From assembly GCA_949316235.1 (NCBI GenBank), contig OX438743.1, positions 20,643,771 to 20,707,770 on the forward strand: 64,000 nt of DNA, read 5' to 3'. Source of the DNA: Oegoconia quadripuncta. Its lineage: Eukaryota > Arthropoda > Insecta > Lepidoptera > Autostichidae. The notes under the pieces are model-generated. The model was not told the DNA's origin. It saw only the letters and a program-made list of their open reading frames with translations, and did no database searches. Below, piece after piece: positions 20,428 to 32,532 of this stretch. Positions within the stretch are counted from its first letter, which is position 1; each line of letters opens with the position of its first letter. A program made the position numbers and the translations under genes.

Positions 20428-20608
20428 TTTTACAATCTCACCTGATGGGAAGTGACGATGTGGCCGAAGATGAAGCACGCGATCTCAGTAGATGCCTATT
20501 CACCCTGCTCTTGAAGATCCCAAGGTTGTAGGATTCAGGAACGACTGACGCCGGAAGGGAGTTCCATGCCTTGGCTGTTCGCATTATGAATGAAGAATCG
20601 AATGAATT
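20428..20608 (-). mobile_element. Jockey/CR1-like LINE 3' fragment
   Basis: Encodes SSFIMRTAKAWNSLPASVVP on the minus strand with a CATCAGGTGAGATTG 3' end. No poly-A tract is visible next to it. Confidence 0.8.
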
Positions 20609-20812
20609 CGAAATAGTCGATAAATAGAAGTTGTTTAGTTGCAGCTTCACATAGTCAAGATGGTTGAACTCAAAAGTCTCTCTGCGAGATGCGAGTAGGT
20701 AGTATTGGTATTGGTTGCTTGTGTGGCTGTTGCAGACGTCGGAGACCTGTATCACTGCGACCGTCGTCGATCGACCTATTGTCACAATAGATCTATTGTG
20801 ATCGCCACTATC

Positions 20813-21060
20813 CTACAGTTCGTTGCTCAGGTTTGCCTCTTTGAGGAATTGAATTATTGTCCTGGCGCCGATAATTTTTATCTCATCCGGGTGCAGTAAT
20901 TGGCCACCCAAGTGGATATTGCGTTTACGCATCAATGGGCTATATTCACCCAGCAGATGTACAGGTGTTTCCTCTTTAAGGAGGCAAAGTCTGCACATCC
21001 CTGTTTCCCGGAGCTACATGTTGAGCATGTGTTTGTATGATCAAAGTAGGTGGTATGTGA
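20813..21060 (-). mobile_element. R1-like LINE RNase H/C-terminal fragment
   Basis: Minus strand MCRLCLLKEETPVHLLGEYS then RKRNIHLGGQLLHPDEIK has the C-x2-C...H pattern seen after the RNase H region of R1-type LINEs. Short, and the upstream frame is broken. Confidence 0.55.
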
Positions 21061-21144
21061 GATCTGATCTACCGTCGTCACAACCTACAAATTTTTGCGT
21101 TCGATCGCTAATAATTATCTATTTAATTCGCTTGCGTTCGATCA

Positions 21145-21473
21145 TAACCGCCTCCGTGGCTTAATTTAAACAACATTGGGTTTACGATTCGGAGGTCGCG
21201 GGTTCGATCCCCAGCGGGGTACATGTTTAAGTACACGGTTTGGTTGGTGGTAGGGCATTTTAAATGTCCGAATGGCTAGCTACCACCATCTTATTTAAAT
21301 CTGCGCCAAGCAGCAATGTTTGTTGTGTTCCGGTTGTCAGGGATAAGATAGCCAGTCCCCCAAATGTGTTGGGGTTTCGGGTCAGTACGTTTCCACCTTC
21401 GACCTCATCTTCACTTAACATCAGGTGTGATTGAGGTCAAGTGCTAACCCGTTATGCATTAAAAAAAAAACCG
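21145..21473 (+). mobile_element. SINE-A, full length
   Basis: Head AACCGCCTCCGTGGCTTAAT, box B GGTTCGATCCCCAGCGGGG, body GATAAGATAGCCAGTCCCCC, tail CATCAGGTGTGATTGAGGTC and poly-A at 21463. Confidence 0.92.
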
Positions 21474-21475
21474 CC

Positions 21476-22344
21476 CTAGAAGGAAGGATTAGGGGATAAA
21501 TGGATAGACGTATCGCGATACCATAATTTACTTATATGGCGCTTACCACCAAATTTAGCGACCGAATGCAAGCAACCCAATTTTTTACGTGGTCTGCCCA
21601 CTGCTAAGTTTTATATGTACCTAATTACAGCTCAAACCATTGTCGTATTTTAGCATACCTAACTTCTTTGCTGCTTTGGGTTCTCTAAATTAACTCGGCA
21701 CGTAAACGACTAGTTTAAAAATAGAGACGTATTGCTTGCTTGTCTTGTTTATACACACACTTCCTAGTAACCTCAGATTATTGAGTTGATGCTTGGTCTG
21801 TAAGGCATTATCTGTCTATAGATTGCCGCAACTGTTTATTTCTGGATACATGCTCGGCTCGGGCACATTTTGGTTATCGACAGGCTATCTAATGTCGAGC
21901 AACTTCGTGAAGCGGCGGATTGCTTCGTTTCGAGCTAACGTGTAAAATTACACTGAGTAACGTTCCTTAAGTTTTCCTCCGGCGATATTTAGTTTACGAA
22001 CTGTCTCGATATGATTCCGCAGCTATATCTCAAAGTTTTTATAGGAATATCTTATTCTTTACACTAGAACACAACAACAAGAGGTTTGATAATTATCGGT
22101 AGAAATGGTTGATAGAAATATGTTCGTATTCAGCCGGTGATCTGGCTTAGGGAATCCATCAACCATTAAGTGCTATTTTGTTGGATGACATTTATTTCAT
22201 CTTAGTTTTAACTCTTCTAATACTTTTCAACAAAACTTGTTCAACTTTGTTTTCCGTACAAGAATCGAATTCTACTTCAATTAGATAACTCACATCATAA
22301 TTTTCTTTGAACAAGACCACTTAACACTGAAATTTCTTCTACAG
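21476..22344. other. End of intron 1; one dispersed repeat
   Basis: 21650-21735 is copy 2 of the repeat at 18784. The rest shows nothing I recognise. It ends with the acceptor TTTCTTCTACAG before exon 2. Confidence 0.5.
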
Positions 22345-22982
22345 GAGGCGTCAATGTCGTAAACGTCGTCAATCCATACACAAGTGAAGAGCAAGTAGAC
22401 CTCAATCAAGTATGGGTGGAGATCCCCCCTGCACTCGTCGCCTTAGGGGGGGATGTACGCATCAACGTCCACGGCGTGCCCGAAGCCGGCAGACTTCGCG
22501 TACGCCTCGCCCGCGAAGACGACGACGGAAAATCTCAACTCGCCACCATGCCTTTAGCCCTGGACACGGAAAGTCGTGTGACGTTACCTTGCGGATATTT
22601 CTCCAGAGGAGGCAGTTACTATCTAGAACTAATTTCCGACGTAAAAGACTTCTTAATTGATGACTACGATAGTGTTAATGCAAGTAGAGTTAAAAGAGAT
22701 GACGGTAGTATACTGGAAACTGGTGACAGTGTTGTGAAATCGTGGAAGTTTGACGTGTTGTGGCCTTCGGCTAAGCTGGACGTTACTCCAGAGCAGATTC
22801 AGACGTACCCTGAGAGGCAGGTGACAGCTATACTGGAGTTCCCGAAGGTGATGTGCGCTCCTGTAGAGTCTAGTGCAGATTTCTGGCTGGAACTCTTGTA
22901 TTGTGGACATTCGAGTGGTGGTGCAGTGTTGTGTGATGGGAAGAATACCAGTTCGCACGCTCACGTTTTGTATTCGGAACAG
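22345..22982 (+). CDS. Thsd1-like: THSD1-like exon 2: extracellular beta-rich region
   Basis: 638 nt, phase 1 in, phase 0 out; acceptor CTTCTACAG, donor ACAG|GTAATT. It encodes about residues 15-227: WVEIPPALVALGGDVRINVH begins a beta-sandwich-like region with a cysteine in TLPCGYFSRGGSYYLEL. A linker contains the dibasic RVKR (22686-22697), followed by WKFDVLWPSAKLDV, where THSD1 has a similar VEWP segment. Two N-glycosylation motifs are visible (Asn-Ala-Ser and Asn-Thr-Ser). The open frame runs on past the donor to 23027 only by read-through. Coding bias is clear, with GC-rich third positions against the AT-rich flanks. Confidence 0.85.
22686..22697 (+). other. Candidate furin site RVKR in ectodomain
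   Basis: AGA GTT AAA AGA encodes Arg-Val-Lys-Arg followed by Asp-Asp, about residues 129-132, in an acidic, likely exposed linker. It fits the R-x-K/R-R furin consensus. Cleavage is inferred only. Confidence 0.4.
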
Positions 22983-23164
22983 GTAATTTTTTTTCACTGC
23001 TCTGAAAACCGGAAAACTAATAAATGAATGTGATCAGTACTAGCGTTACAGTATAATATTGTTATTATAAATTAAGATTTTAGGAAATTCTCGCCTCGCA
23101 TCGTATGCACACGAACTAGCAGTCCACGTGTTGGAAAGTGATTTCTGCTTTACTGTGCAATTCA

Positions 23165-23500
23165 AATTGAATTCACTGATGCTTTATTTTGTAGGTTCAC
23201 AGCGTTTTTTTGCATAACGGGTTAGCACTTGACCTCAATCACATCTGATGTTAAGTGAAGATGAAGCCGAAGGTGGAAGCGTACTGACCCGGAAACCCCA
23301 TCTTATTCGGGGACTTAAAATAGTCAGATTTTTCTTAAGGCTACTTACTGCTTGTTCAATTTTCCCCTGAGAAGAACAAGCAAGACACCCGAAGGATTGT
23401 TCCTTTTTTAAAAAGCGGTTTTTATATTACAAAAATGCACAATTCTATTTCATTCTTAATTGTGTAATAGCTTGGCAAATCCAAATAGTCTGATATTTTA
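23165..23500 (-). mobile_element. LINE 3' end with SINE-A piece inside
   Basis: GATGCTTTATTTTGTAGGTT, interrupted by a SINE-A tail/body piece (23204-23318), then GGGACTTAAAATAGTCAGAT and GAAGAACAAGCAAGACACCC. The undisturbed order is at 15618-15870. Confidence 0.65.
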
Positions 23501-23939
23501 TAATTATGCTTTCTTAATAAGTTTCTGTTTTATAGAACATATTTAAGGGCAATGTACGTCAATGGGAACCTTAATTAAAAAACGTATGCATAGCCCTCTG
23601 TATGAATTACTGATTTTGCCGAGTCTGCTTACATGACGTGCAAGTTTATCTTTATTTCTTGTATTGACATCACGTTCATCACTATTTTTCCTAATGATGA
23701 TGACATCTGTTACCTCCAAGAGATAAGTTGATACTGTCGACCTCAAATAGGATGGATGCGATGTCAACCTGAGGAGCACATATTATTGAAGTACTCTATA
23801 ACGCCTCATAAGCCTGTAATTTCCCTAGCTTTGTTATTCTACACAGTGCAACACAACAAGTCACTTATTACGAACAGAAAACTAACGTATTTGATAACTT
23901 TCTTCAATCAGGAATTGTTTTCAAACCATTTTGTTTCAG

Positions 23940-24071
23940 ATGCATGGCTTTGTAGGTCGAAGGACCATGACGCTCCGATGCGAGTTGTTTGGACAAGCTG
24001 GAGACTACGCGCTGACGTTAAGGCCGGCTGCCGCAGCCGGACCTCAAGATCTGGCTGCTGCATTTATAAAG
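23940..24071 (+). CDS. Thsd1-like: THSD1-like exon 3
   Basis: 132 nt (44 codons), phase 0 both ends; acceptor CATTTTGTTTCAG, donor AAAG|GTTTGC. Encodes HGFVGRRTMTLRCELFGQAG then DYALTLRP, a beta-strand pattern with one Cys, comparable to the THSD1 segment that follows its third strand block. A SINE-A poly-T tract begins 14 nt after the donor. Confidence 0.82.
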
Positions 24072-24084
24072 GTTTGCAACGTTT

Positions 24085-24405
24085 GTTTTTTTTTATTTTA
24101 TTTACGACGGGTTGGTACTTGACCTCAATCACACCTGATGTTAATTGAAGATGAGGCCGAAGGTGGAACCCCAACTTATTTGGGGAACTGGCTATCTTAT
24201 CTCTGACAACGGGAACACAACAATGGTATTAACATTGTAGTTTGGCGGCAGATTTAGATAAGATGGCGGTAGCTAGCCAGGCGGACATTTAATATGCCCT
24301 ACCACCAACCAAACCGAGTACTAAATATATACCCCGTTGGGAATCGAGCCCGCGACCTCCGAAACTTAAACCCAATGGTGTCTACGTTAAACCACGGAGG
24401 CGGTT
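24085..24405 (-). mobile_element. SINE-A next to exon-3 donor
   Basis: TTTTTTTTATTTTATTTACG start, CACCTGATGTTAATTGAAGA, body, box B GGGAATCGAGCCCGCGACCT, head ACCACGGAGGCGGTT. Inserted only 14 bp into intron 3. Confidence 0.88.
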
Positions 24406-25019
24406 GAAAAGCGTTTATTTAAATATTTTCTTCTTGAAATATCGTTTCTGAGAGGCTATCATTTATTACGACTGTAGACTGCAGCTTGGAAAGATTTTAT
24501 GCTAAGCTTAATATTACTTATACTAAATACTTCTGTATGTCTGTCATTGAGTAACAGTCTTTTCAGGATCGTATAGTAATACTCATGGCGAAGTAATTCG
24601 GTGTAATTACGCTTTAAATGCCATCACCAACCATCGACACTTGTGTCCAAAATTGCATCTTATTACCATATTTATATATTATGTCATCGTAAATCTGTAT
24701 AATCCGGTATTCTATAGAATATCTAAGCATTCCATAGAACGGCTAAAATATTCAGGCAATATATAAAATATCATTTATTCCACACTGGTAAAGGTTCTGT
24801 AGAATAGCGAATGAACGGTCAAAGTTCTGAATTCTAACAAAAAAAAGACCTAACAAACCTAATTAATGGCGGACTTTTCTGACAAGAGAATCTCCCGAAG
24901 TGTCCTCCACCGACTCAAATGAATTCCGTATGATTCTAGCTATGGTAGAAGTGTTTTATTTGTATCACTTCATACTTTACCTGGTCTCCTAATGTCATTC
25001 TAAAAAATTCCTAGGTATT
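24406..25019. other. No recognisable feature
   Basis: Intron-3 sequence, AT-rich, no supported element. Confidence 0.4.
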
Positions 25020-25480
25020 TCATAAAATCAAAATCAAAAATATTTTATTCAATGTAGGATACAAAAATGTCACTTATTGAAAGTCAACTTTTTTTTTAAC
25101 TACATCGCTTCACAAGGTGTAATGGTCAGGAAGAAGAAGCGACAAGAAACTCCGCAACAGCACACCTTTTCAATTGGTTTCCATCTTTACAATAATATTA
25201 CATTTTATATTACATATTACAAAACAAAAGCAATTAACATAACGACCAGCTAACACCGGACCTTCTTATCACCTAAATAATCACCTAGGATAGGTAATAA
25301 CCCTTCTTACACAGATTTCTTTAATGTGGCGTTTAAATTTCTGCTCAGTTAAACTCAATACATGTTCTGGTATTTTATTGTAAAAGCGTATGCTGTGTCC
25401 CACAAAGGATGTCTTACTAAGTCGAAATTGTGGAATTTCAATTTTATTTTTCTTTCTAGTATTCAAATTATGATTATCAG
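25020..25480 (-). mobile_element. CR1-like LINE, last 60 codons and 3' UTR
   Basis: Minus strand 25466-25281 encodes LSKTSFVGHSIRFYNKIPEH then VLSLTEQKFKRHIKEI, a standard CR1/Jockey ORF2 ending. The 3' UTR ends at the tail AAAATCAAAATCAAAAATAT near 25025. Confidence 0.78.
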
Positions 25481-26539
25481 AATGTTATGTAATGCACAGT
25501 ATGTAATAATTAACAATAAATAAAATATTTTGCACATTGCCTAGATGAAATTGGTATTGTATAGAATAATTTTACACACATTGGCGGAAACATATACAAA
25601 GCATAGCAAACAAGCGTCATCACATAGTTCGAGCGCATAAATTCGTCATGACGTGTTGCATCACACCTTTAAACTTTAATAACGTCCGTAATGGTAATAT
25701 AATAATTTTAACATGCGTTATATTGCATATTAAATTATATTTAAAAAAATAACAAAAAAAACTTTATTCTGATTGCGAAACTACATCGCATGCAGGTCGT
25801 AAAAAGAACAAAATGACATAAATACTGCGGGCACCATCTGCGAACGGTAAATGTGTCCTCAACATGAATAACTACTTTATAAACCAACGAAGTGTCACCC
25901 TTGTACTCCAAAATGATTTACTCTTTTAATTGATATACTGACTCTTTTTGCACCAAACCAGTGCCTTTTTAAAACGAAACTAAAAACCACGGTACCATCG
26001 TACCTGACATTTGAATATATACCTAACCAATTTTATTTCTCACCTCGAAAATCGAAATGCGAAAAGTATAACTCATAAACGGCTACCGAATACCTACCAT
26101 AAAACCTTTCCGTACTTCCCTCGCATAAAGGCCTCCTGAAATAAACTCCTCAATAAATATTTAGTTCGCCACAGGTTGGCCCATATTTTATGTAGCACCC
26201 CTTATTCCTGCCCGTGATATATGGCTATTGCTTTTAATTCCTCCAAAAACTCCTTGTCCGAAGATGTTTCCGGTTTATTTAGATTCATTGCTTTCGTAAC
26301 TGAAGGCGTTTTGTTAGCGTTTTTGTGCTTTGCAGTCAGATCTTAATGTTGATTTATGAGGAATGTTATTCAAACCGTTTTTATGCATAGATTCGCTAAA
26401 TGATGGAGTATCAGAGCAGTAGCTAAGCGGTTCTGGTGACTATATAGTGGCGGGATCGATGACAATATTAGATAAGTAGTATCGCACGATAATGTCAGAT
26501 GATAGGTGACAGTCACACAAAGCAGTCTAGAAAATTACC
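25481..26539. other. No recognisable feature
   Basis: Intron 3; no frame or repeat that I can support. Confidence 0.4.
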
Positions 26540-27330
26540 CATCCCCCCACTCCTCCCACTATAACTCCTGTAAGCCAGGAACAACAGTGGAAGGTAGACG
26601 GTACCCTTTGTGTCTCCATCTTGAACCCCAGACTAATGAAAGAAGAGCTTAAGGTGTGAATCAGGAAAGAAGTTTCCCACCTCCCCTCGGCAAATGGGAG
26701 TGTAGCTAATTGAATTCCAAATCAGCACTAAGGTTTAACCTATGGGGAAGGGGATCAAGTGATGCTTGACACCCTAGGATAGCGCCACAACGCAGTGGGT
26801 GTTAATGTTCAGGAAGCAAAAGGCTACCGCGAATTTGAAAATTATGTCGGCTTGTCATTGAATCGGTGTAGAAGATCGGATGGTTATATGATGTCACTTT
26901 ATCCAGCATGACTCTCCTTTCATTAGACTAACGCGGCCAATCCCACAGAATATGTTGAGCAGTTTGCTCTGTATATCTACATTCCCTTCATAGAGAAAAT
27001 CTTGCCTTTGAAATTATCATGACCGGTGAGAAACTGCGACATACAGTGATCTACCTCCAACCAAGGATATTTTAATCTTTCCATGACATCGGGAAAGAAA
27101 CAGTACAGTTGGTGGCCTATCAGTAGTCTCCCAATGGTGCTGCATTCAGTCTGAGAACAGTTTAGAGAAGTCCACTCTTGGACAATCCGACGGGTTCCTC
27201 ATCAATTTTGATGGCCACAGTCGCCTTTTATGGTAGGTTATAAGAGAAGGGTTGGTCAGAAACACAGTCACATTCGCGGGCGGGGCTTCTACGCTATCAC
27301 CATCAAATTTTCAATCAAATCTCTGCAAAT
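26540..27330 (-). mobile_element. Old R1-like LINE relic
   Basis: Minus strand near 27140-26890 reads FLTGHDNFKGKIFSMKGM and, after a shift, TEQTAQHILWDWPR and NERRVMLDKV, which is the end of RNase H and the C-terminal zinc-like motif of R1-type LINEs. Several stops and frameshifts. The remainder is probably its 3' UTR. Confidence 0.5.
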
Positions 27331-28649
27331 CTCTCAAATAAACTACACAATTAGCTAGAAAATAGTGGCTAATCTCAACCATTATACGTAATTTTATTAT
27401 TGTGAAGAGTTGTCGGCATCATGGAGCAATTCTTCTGAGTCCTCAATGTGACAAGTATTTGTACAATTTTGAACTTTCATCTAATTTTTCGATCGTCCAG
27501 TCTAATCGGATTGAGTATTTCTTATTTTTCTTATTGGTCCACTTCCTCGTTCATCCTTTTCTCATTTTGTCGCCTATTTCATTTTTAGATAGATAGATAA
27601 AACGTTTATTTGCGTATTACATATTACAAAAGCTATTTGCTATTTTTCCAAAAATCTCGCCCACTCACATTTTGAAATCAGAAAAAGGAGCATTTATCGT
27701 TAACAAAGATTTTGTCTTGAAATCTGTGGTAATGAAATCTAAAAAATGAGATTTATAGTGACACCTCCTTTGTTTAATTTTTCCTTTTTATATATTCATT
27801 GGATTGTCCATTTTTAGTTGCAAGGTATTCTTATGAATAAACTTTCGTTTAAATGGAGACATACACATTTGCCTTTTCCAGTTGCGCGTAAATGTCTTAA
27901 ATGACCTCAACTATCACTCCCATTTACTTAAATAGCTTAAAACCACCCTCCCATTTACTTAAATAGCCAATGCATAATTCGTGAGCCCAATTACTGCCAA
28001 ATCTTTCATCTATCGGATATTATTTTAGAAGAATTTGGAGTACCTACCTACCTAATTCGCTAAGTTGATCGTTATGAATATATTTTTTGTTAGTAGTAAA
28101 GATTTTATCCACTCGACTTTAGAAACTCCATTATTTCCATAAACATTTTGCAAATTTCATCGTCAATAAACGAGGGACCCGTAACCTTTATATTTTTAAC
28201 AGCACTCGTTATTCCAACTCCGCTGAGAGGCAATTTACGTAAAAGTTTATGTGCAATAAATGTGGTTTGCTTTGATATTGTAATGTAACCTTATGTCTCG
28301 TATCTGCTTATCATCAGGCCTGTTTGAAACAAGATGAGCAGATCATCGGAAATCTTTTATTTGTGACCTATAAATGTTAGCTGTAGGCGTTACTTGTATC
28401 TTGCTTTATAGATATTGTAGCTTCATTAGTGATGCATAAAATAAAGGTTATGGCGCCATTACTCTATCTAGATAACGTGGTTGCCGCCTCAAAAAAGGAT
28501 GAAGACTTTGAAAAGAGCCAAGAGTGTTGTCAGAGCGAACATGTGTCAGCAAGCAATGTTCTCGATGCTGTAACAGGTTACATTCACCCTCTTGGGAAGA
28601 CATGTTCTTAGTTTTTACACAAACTGAGCTATATAATATACTCCATCTA
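27331..28649. other. No gene; one LINE tail
   Basis: TAGATAGATAGATAAAACGT then TTATTTGCGTATTAC at 27585-27625 is a LINE 3' end with (GATA) tail. Nothing else recognised. Confidence 0.4.
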
Positions 28650-28832
28650 ACTTCTAACTAATATTATTGATGCGAAAGTTTGGGTGTTTGTTTGTTGCAT
28701 CGATCACGGCGAAACGGATGAACGAAATTTGGTATATAGGTAGATTATACTCTGGACTAAGACATAACCCACCACCGTTTCATGGTCCTACCACCTCTCG
28801 GTATACGGGCCGAAGCTGCGAGTGGTATACCT
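28650..28832 (+). mobile_element. LEP1-like Helitron, 3' part diverged
   Basis: TAACTAATATTATTGATGCG, GCGAAACGGATGAACGAAAT and GGTATATAGGTAGATTATAC. The end GGGCCGAAGCTGCGAG is followed directly by the TIR element. Confidence 0.65.
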
Positions 28833-29769
28833 GGCCCCTATTTCACCAAGTTGACAATTGTCAGCGGCATATGTCGGCTGACAATTCGACATATTATGTC
28901 GCTGACAATTGTCAACGGACAGGTGACAAATGACAATTTTGTAAATTATTTCGTATAGAAAAGCTTATAAACATGACAGGCATTTTGTGACAATTGTCCT
29001 TGTCTCAATCAAATGACAATTATGTTGTGAAACAAGAATCATTTTTTGAACTCGACATATTTGTAGATTTGTCGGTAATTGTTGACATGAGATCGAGGCT
29101 GTGTCAGGCTAGCGTGACAATAGTAGTGTTTTCGTTGTTAATTACAAAATGGCTCTCAGTGAAAGCAGCAGTAGTGACAGTGATAGTTCGCATATAGGAG
29201 AATATATAGAGAACGAATAAATTTCTCCTGAAATATAATTACAAATAATATATATATATATATTTGTAGTGGTAGAGCCACGCTGTAAGCTATTAGCCTG
29301 CAGCATGAATGGGCCGGCTCGACCGGGGAAGTACCACCCTCTCGCAGAAGACCGACGTCTGAGTAGTGGCATTTTGCCACTGCGCTTCGTCCGGTGACCG
29401 AGGGCGCCGGTGGCCCACCTTCCAGTCTCTCTCCAGAATGGTAGCGGTATTTAAAGAGTTAGTACCCCAGGAGGGTACCAGCACTGCTGGAGAATCCCTC
29501 ATCGCTCAGGCTGCTCTACTTATTCTGGGGTGGACACCTTCCTCAAAGGCCGGCAACGCATCTGTGACCCTTTTGGTGTTGCGGGTGCCCATGGGCGGCG
29601 GTGATTGCTTTCCATCAGGTGACCCGCATGCTCGTTTGCCGCCCTCTCATAAAAAAAAAAAATATGTATATTATTATATTTATATTTTATTATATTTATT
29701 TGATAATTTTCTCCTTTGTCATATTTTTTTGACAATTGTCGCACCTGTCAACTTGGTGAAATAGGGGCC
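28833..29769. mobile_element. TIR DNA element with a retroelement inside
   Basis: GGCCCCTATTTCACCAAGTT at the left and its complement AACTTGGTGAAATAGGGGCC at the right (ends 29769). Subterminal GACAATTGTC motifs are repeated on both sides. No transposase; 937 bp. The TIR is of a type I cannot assign with certainty. Confidence 0.75.
29268..29660 (+). mobile_element. Retroelement with LINE-derived 3' end
   Basis: CGGCTCGACCGGGGAAGTAC and CTCTCTCCAGAATGGTAGCG, then CCTTCCTCAAAGGCCGGCAA, TTGCGGGTGCCCATGGGCGG and a poly-A run. The 3' part matches 7135-7262. The 5' part is not LINE coding sequence I know, so this may be a SINE that borrowed the LINE tail. Confidence 0.6.
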
Positions 29770-31290
29770 TGGTCCTCAGACTATCCACACGCATACTTTC
29801 TGGATACTTTACAAATTGTTTATCTGTAATCCTGTCCCTTTGTCGTCATTCCCCCCATTCTGGGGGTGATGCCACAGCCCTCGTCGCCCGAATGTTCTGT
29901 ATGCATTTGCAGTCCGGGTTCAGGTTAAAGTGTTGTAAATTTAGTAACAATTGCTAAAAATAAAGCATTTGTAAGAAACGCAAGTACTAAGTAACTAAAT
30001 AAGTTAAAGTTGAAAAATGTGTTTCTTTCAAAAAATATGATCAATTGATGGGTATTTCTTTAGATTCTTAACATTTATCGAAATTATCGTTACAAAATAT
30101 TAGTTCTCATTTTTATTTCTTAAGCAATGCAGCTCGGCGACATTTTCAGTTAAAACACATGCATGCTTAACTATAACATGATTAGTTTTTTATCCATCAA
30201 TAAGTTAACTGTGTTTAACAAAAGTCTACCTAATTAAATATCAGTTAGTATTTATTGTTATTAAGATACAAATTGAAAATAGGGTTTTCTAAAAAAATCT
30301 AGACGCTCTGCTCGTTTTTTTTTAGGCTTAATTATTCAAAATTACATCTCTAATATACCTCTATAAGATAGCAATTATATAAGACGGTTCTGAATTATGT
30401 CTAAATAAGCTAATTTTTTGCCGTATTTTCCCAGGGCTATCTTTCTTCTTTGGGGAGTCGGTTGTCTAAATGAGCAGTAATTTTAATAATACGTTAAAAT
30501 ATTGCGATATTTTAATTTTTATCAACATTAAAACCAATCAAATGAGAAATCAGGTTGTTATTAACTAATATGTTTAGAAAAAAAAACATTTACCCGGGAC
30601 TTAAAAACAGTGCACAACATTACAACTCCACTCCAAGAACCAGGTCTTATGTTTCGTGATTTCCTTCTCGCTTGTATCTTTCCTTAAGTATTTCTTCCTC
30701 AATCACCATATCTCTGCTCTAATACACTATGTCCATAGCTGGGGGGGCCTGGTGACCTGTAATTCTGGTTCTTCCTTTTCAGGCACCAGTCTTCCCACAA
30801 ATGAGTTCTATGTATTACCTAGTCCTAAAATCACTTTGTAAAGCGTCATTTGTGGTGAGAAAATAATCAATTTTTATTTTATTTTTATTTATTACTTATA
30901 GTCCAGTAAGGATACACTTTTAACTTCCAATAATTTTAAAAGCCGTGATTTTTTGCACATGAATGGAGTACCTGTCAGTGATAGAATAAAAAAAATCTAA
31001 TAAATCGGGGGTTTGCTTTAGATATAATATAGATAAAATTAGCAATGTGTATTTATTGCGTCGCAGAATATACTTATAGATCCTCTGGAACTATTTCCAA
31101 AAAAAAAACGCTCAATAATTTATTTACCTTTATGAAAAATTTCACCGAGGGCAAATAACATGACTCAATAAATAATTCCTAGAAAATATAAAGTAGTCAT
31201 TGATAATTTTTTTAGAAATTTGTTTTAGGGGATTTTCTTCAACGCAATGAAGTTCACAGTGGTAACTTTAATTTAATATTGTAGGTTTTA
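29770..31290. other. No recognisable feature
   Basis: AT-rich intron 3 sequence. Confidence 0.4.
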
Positions 31291-31640
31291 CAAATACAAA
31301 TACAAAAAAAATTTATTTGCAAATAAACAATTTTACATAAACGGCATTGCACGTTGATAACCGCATTAGTCATAAGACTGAGTCGCAGGTAATTTAAAAT
31401 TCAAATTTAAAAGTGTTATAACTAAATACCTATACTATGCCTAATGCAAGCTACAGAATTGTTGGAAAACATTTTTATTTCTTCTTGACGAGCGCAAACC
31501 ATCCCTTATTAAAACTATCAAGCTCGTGTCCCCACCGTTTTCGCTGTCTGTCACGTGAGGAGCGGGACGCCTTTGCCCAACTATGGGGTCTTTATAATAA
31601 TAATAAGCCGTCATTTGAAATACTTGTCGTATTGTCAGAA
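31290..31640. mobile_element. Two LINE 3' ends, low certainty
   Basis: CAAATACAAATACAAAAAAA at 31293 looks like a reversed LINE tail. CTGTCACGTGAGGAGCGGG and GCCTTTGCCCAACTATGGGG, then ATAATAATAATAA at about 31545-31605, look like a forward RTE-like end. The 163-codon frame across them (31437-31928) is probably not a gene. Confidence 0.4.
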
Positions 31641-32129
31641 AATTCCACCAAATTGACGAAAACGGACAAACTGACTTACGATTTTAAAATAAATAGGAAT
31701 ATACATAGTGTGATAATACCAGCTCATGCTGAGAAAAAGAAATCTGAAAAAAAAAAAAATAATACTGACGGGTACTCTATCTTTCTACCAAAAATTTGGA
31801 ACTTTAAAATTATAGGAGGTTACATCACACAAATTGTGTGTTTTACTGGACTATTAATAATTACTGTTTTACCGTTCAATTCCTTTGGCCAGCAAAATGT
31901 GGAGTTTGTTTTGCTTAGTTTAATATAACTTGAGCCTAATGTATCAGCTCAACGGGTTTCGTTGGGAATTTACATAAATGTGCGTCAATATTATATTCTC
32001 TCGGATGAGATTAATATGGGATATCCTATGTACTGGAAAATGGATATATTTCTATGTGAGCGGAGCTGTGGGCGCGTTATGATATTGTGGTATAAGCTGG
32101 CGTTAAATATAGATGGATATAGATAAAGA

Positions 32130-32195
32130 ATGACGACCTATTGGCGTAGTGGATCCTATTACGGTTACGGGTTCGAATCCCGCTATACGTGTAAA
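32130..32195 (+). mobile_element. SINE-B head fragment
   Basis: GACCTATTGGCGTAGTGGAT and GGTTCGAATCCCGCTATACG. Confidence 0.65.
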
Positions 32196-32198
32196 TGT

Positions 32199-32532
32199 AT
32201 TTTTTTTATCCACAACAGGTTAGCACTTGACCTCAATCACACCTGATGTTAAGTGAAGATGAGGTCGAAGGTGGAAGCGTACTGACCCGGAAACCCCAAC
32301 AACATTTGGAGGACTGGCTATCTTATCTCTGACAACCGGAACACAACAATGCTATTAACATTGCTGCTTGGCGACAGGTTTAGATAAGATGGTGGTAGCT
32401 AGCCAGGCGGACATTTAAAATGCCCTACCACCAACCAAACCGATTACTAAATATGTACCCTGCTGGGGATCGAACCCGCGACCTCTGAAACGTAAACCCA
32501 ATGTTGTTTACATTGAGCCACGAAGGCGGTTA
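32199..32532 (-). mobile_element. SINE-A, near full length
   Basis: T tract, CACCTGATGTTAAGTGAAGA, body, box B GGGGATCGAACCCGCGACCT, head GAGCCACGAAGGCGGTT. Confidence 0.9.

Noticed and set aside
22412..22660. Arg-rich 82-codon frame
   Set aside because: Alternative frame of exon 2; the phase-consistent frame shows the THSD1-like pattern.
31437..31928. 163-codon frame
   Set aside because: Crosses repeat ends, has Lys-rich low-complexity sequence and no family motif; judged non-coding.
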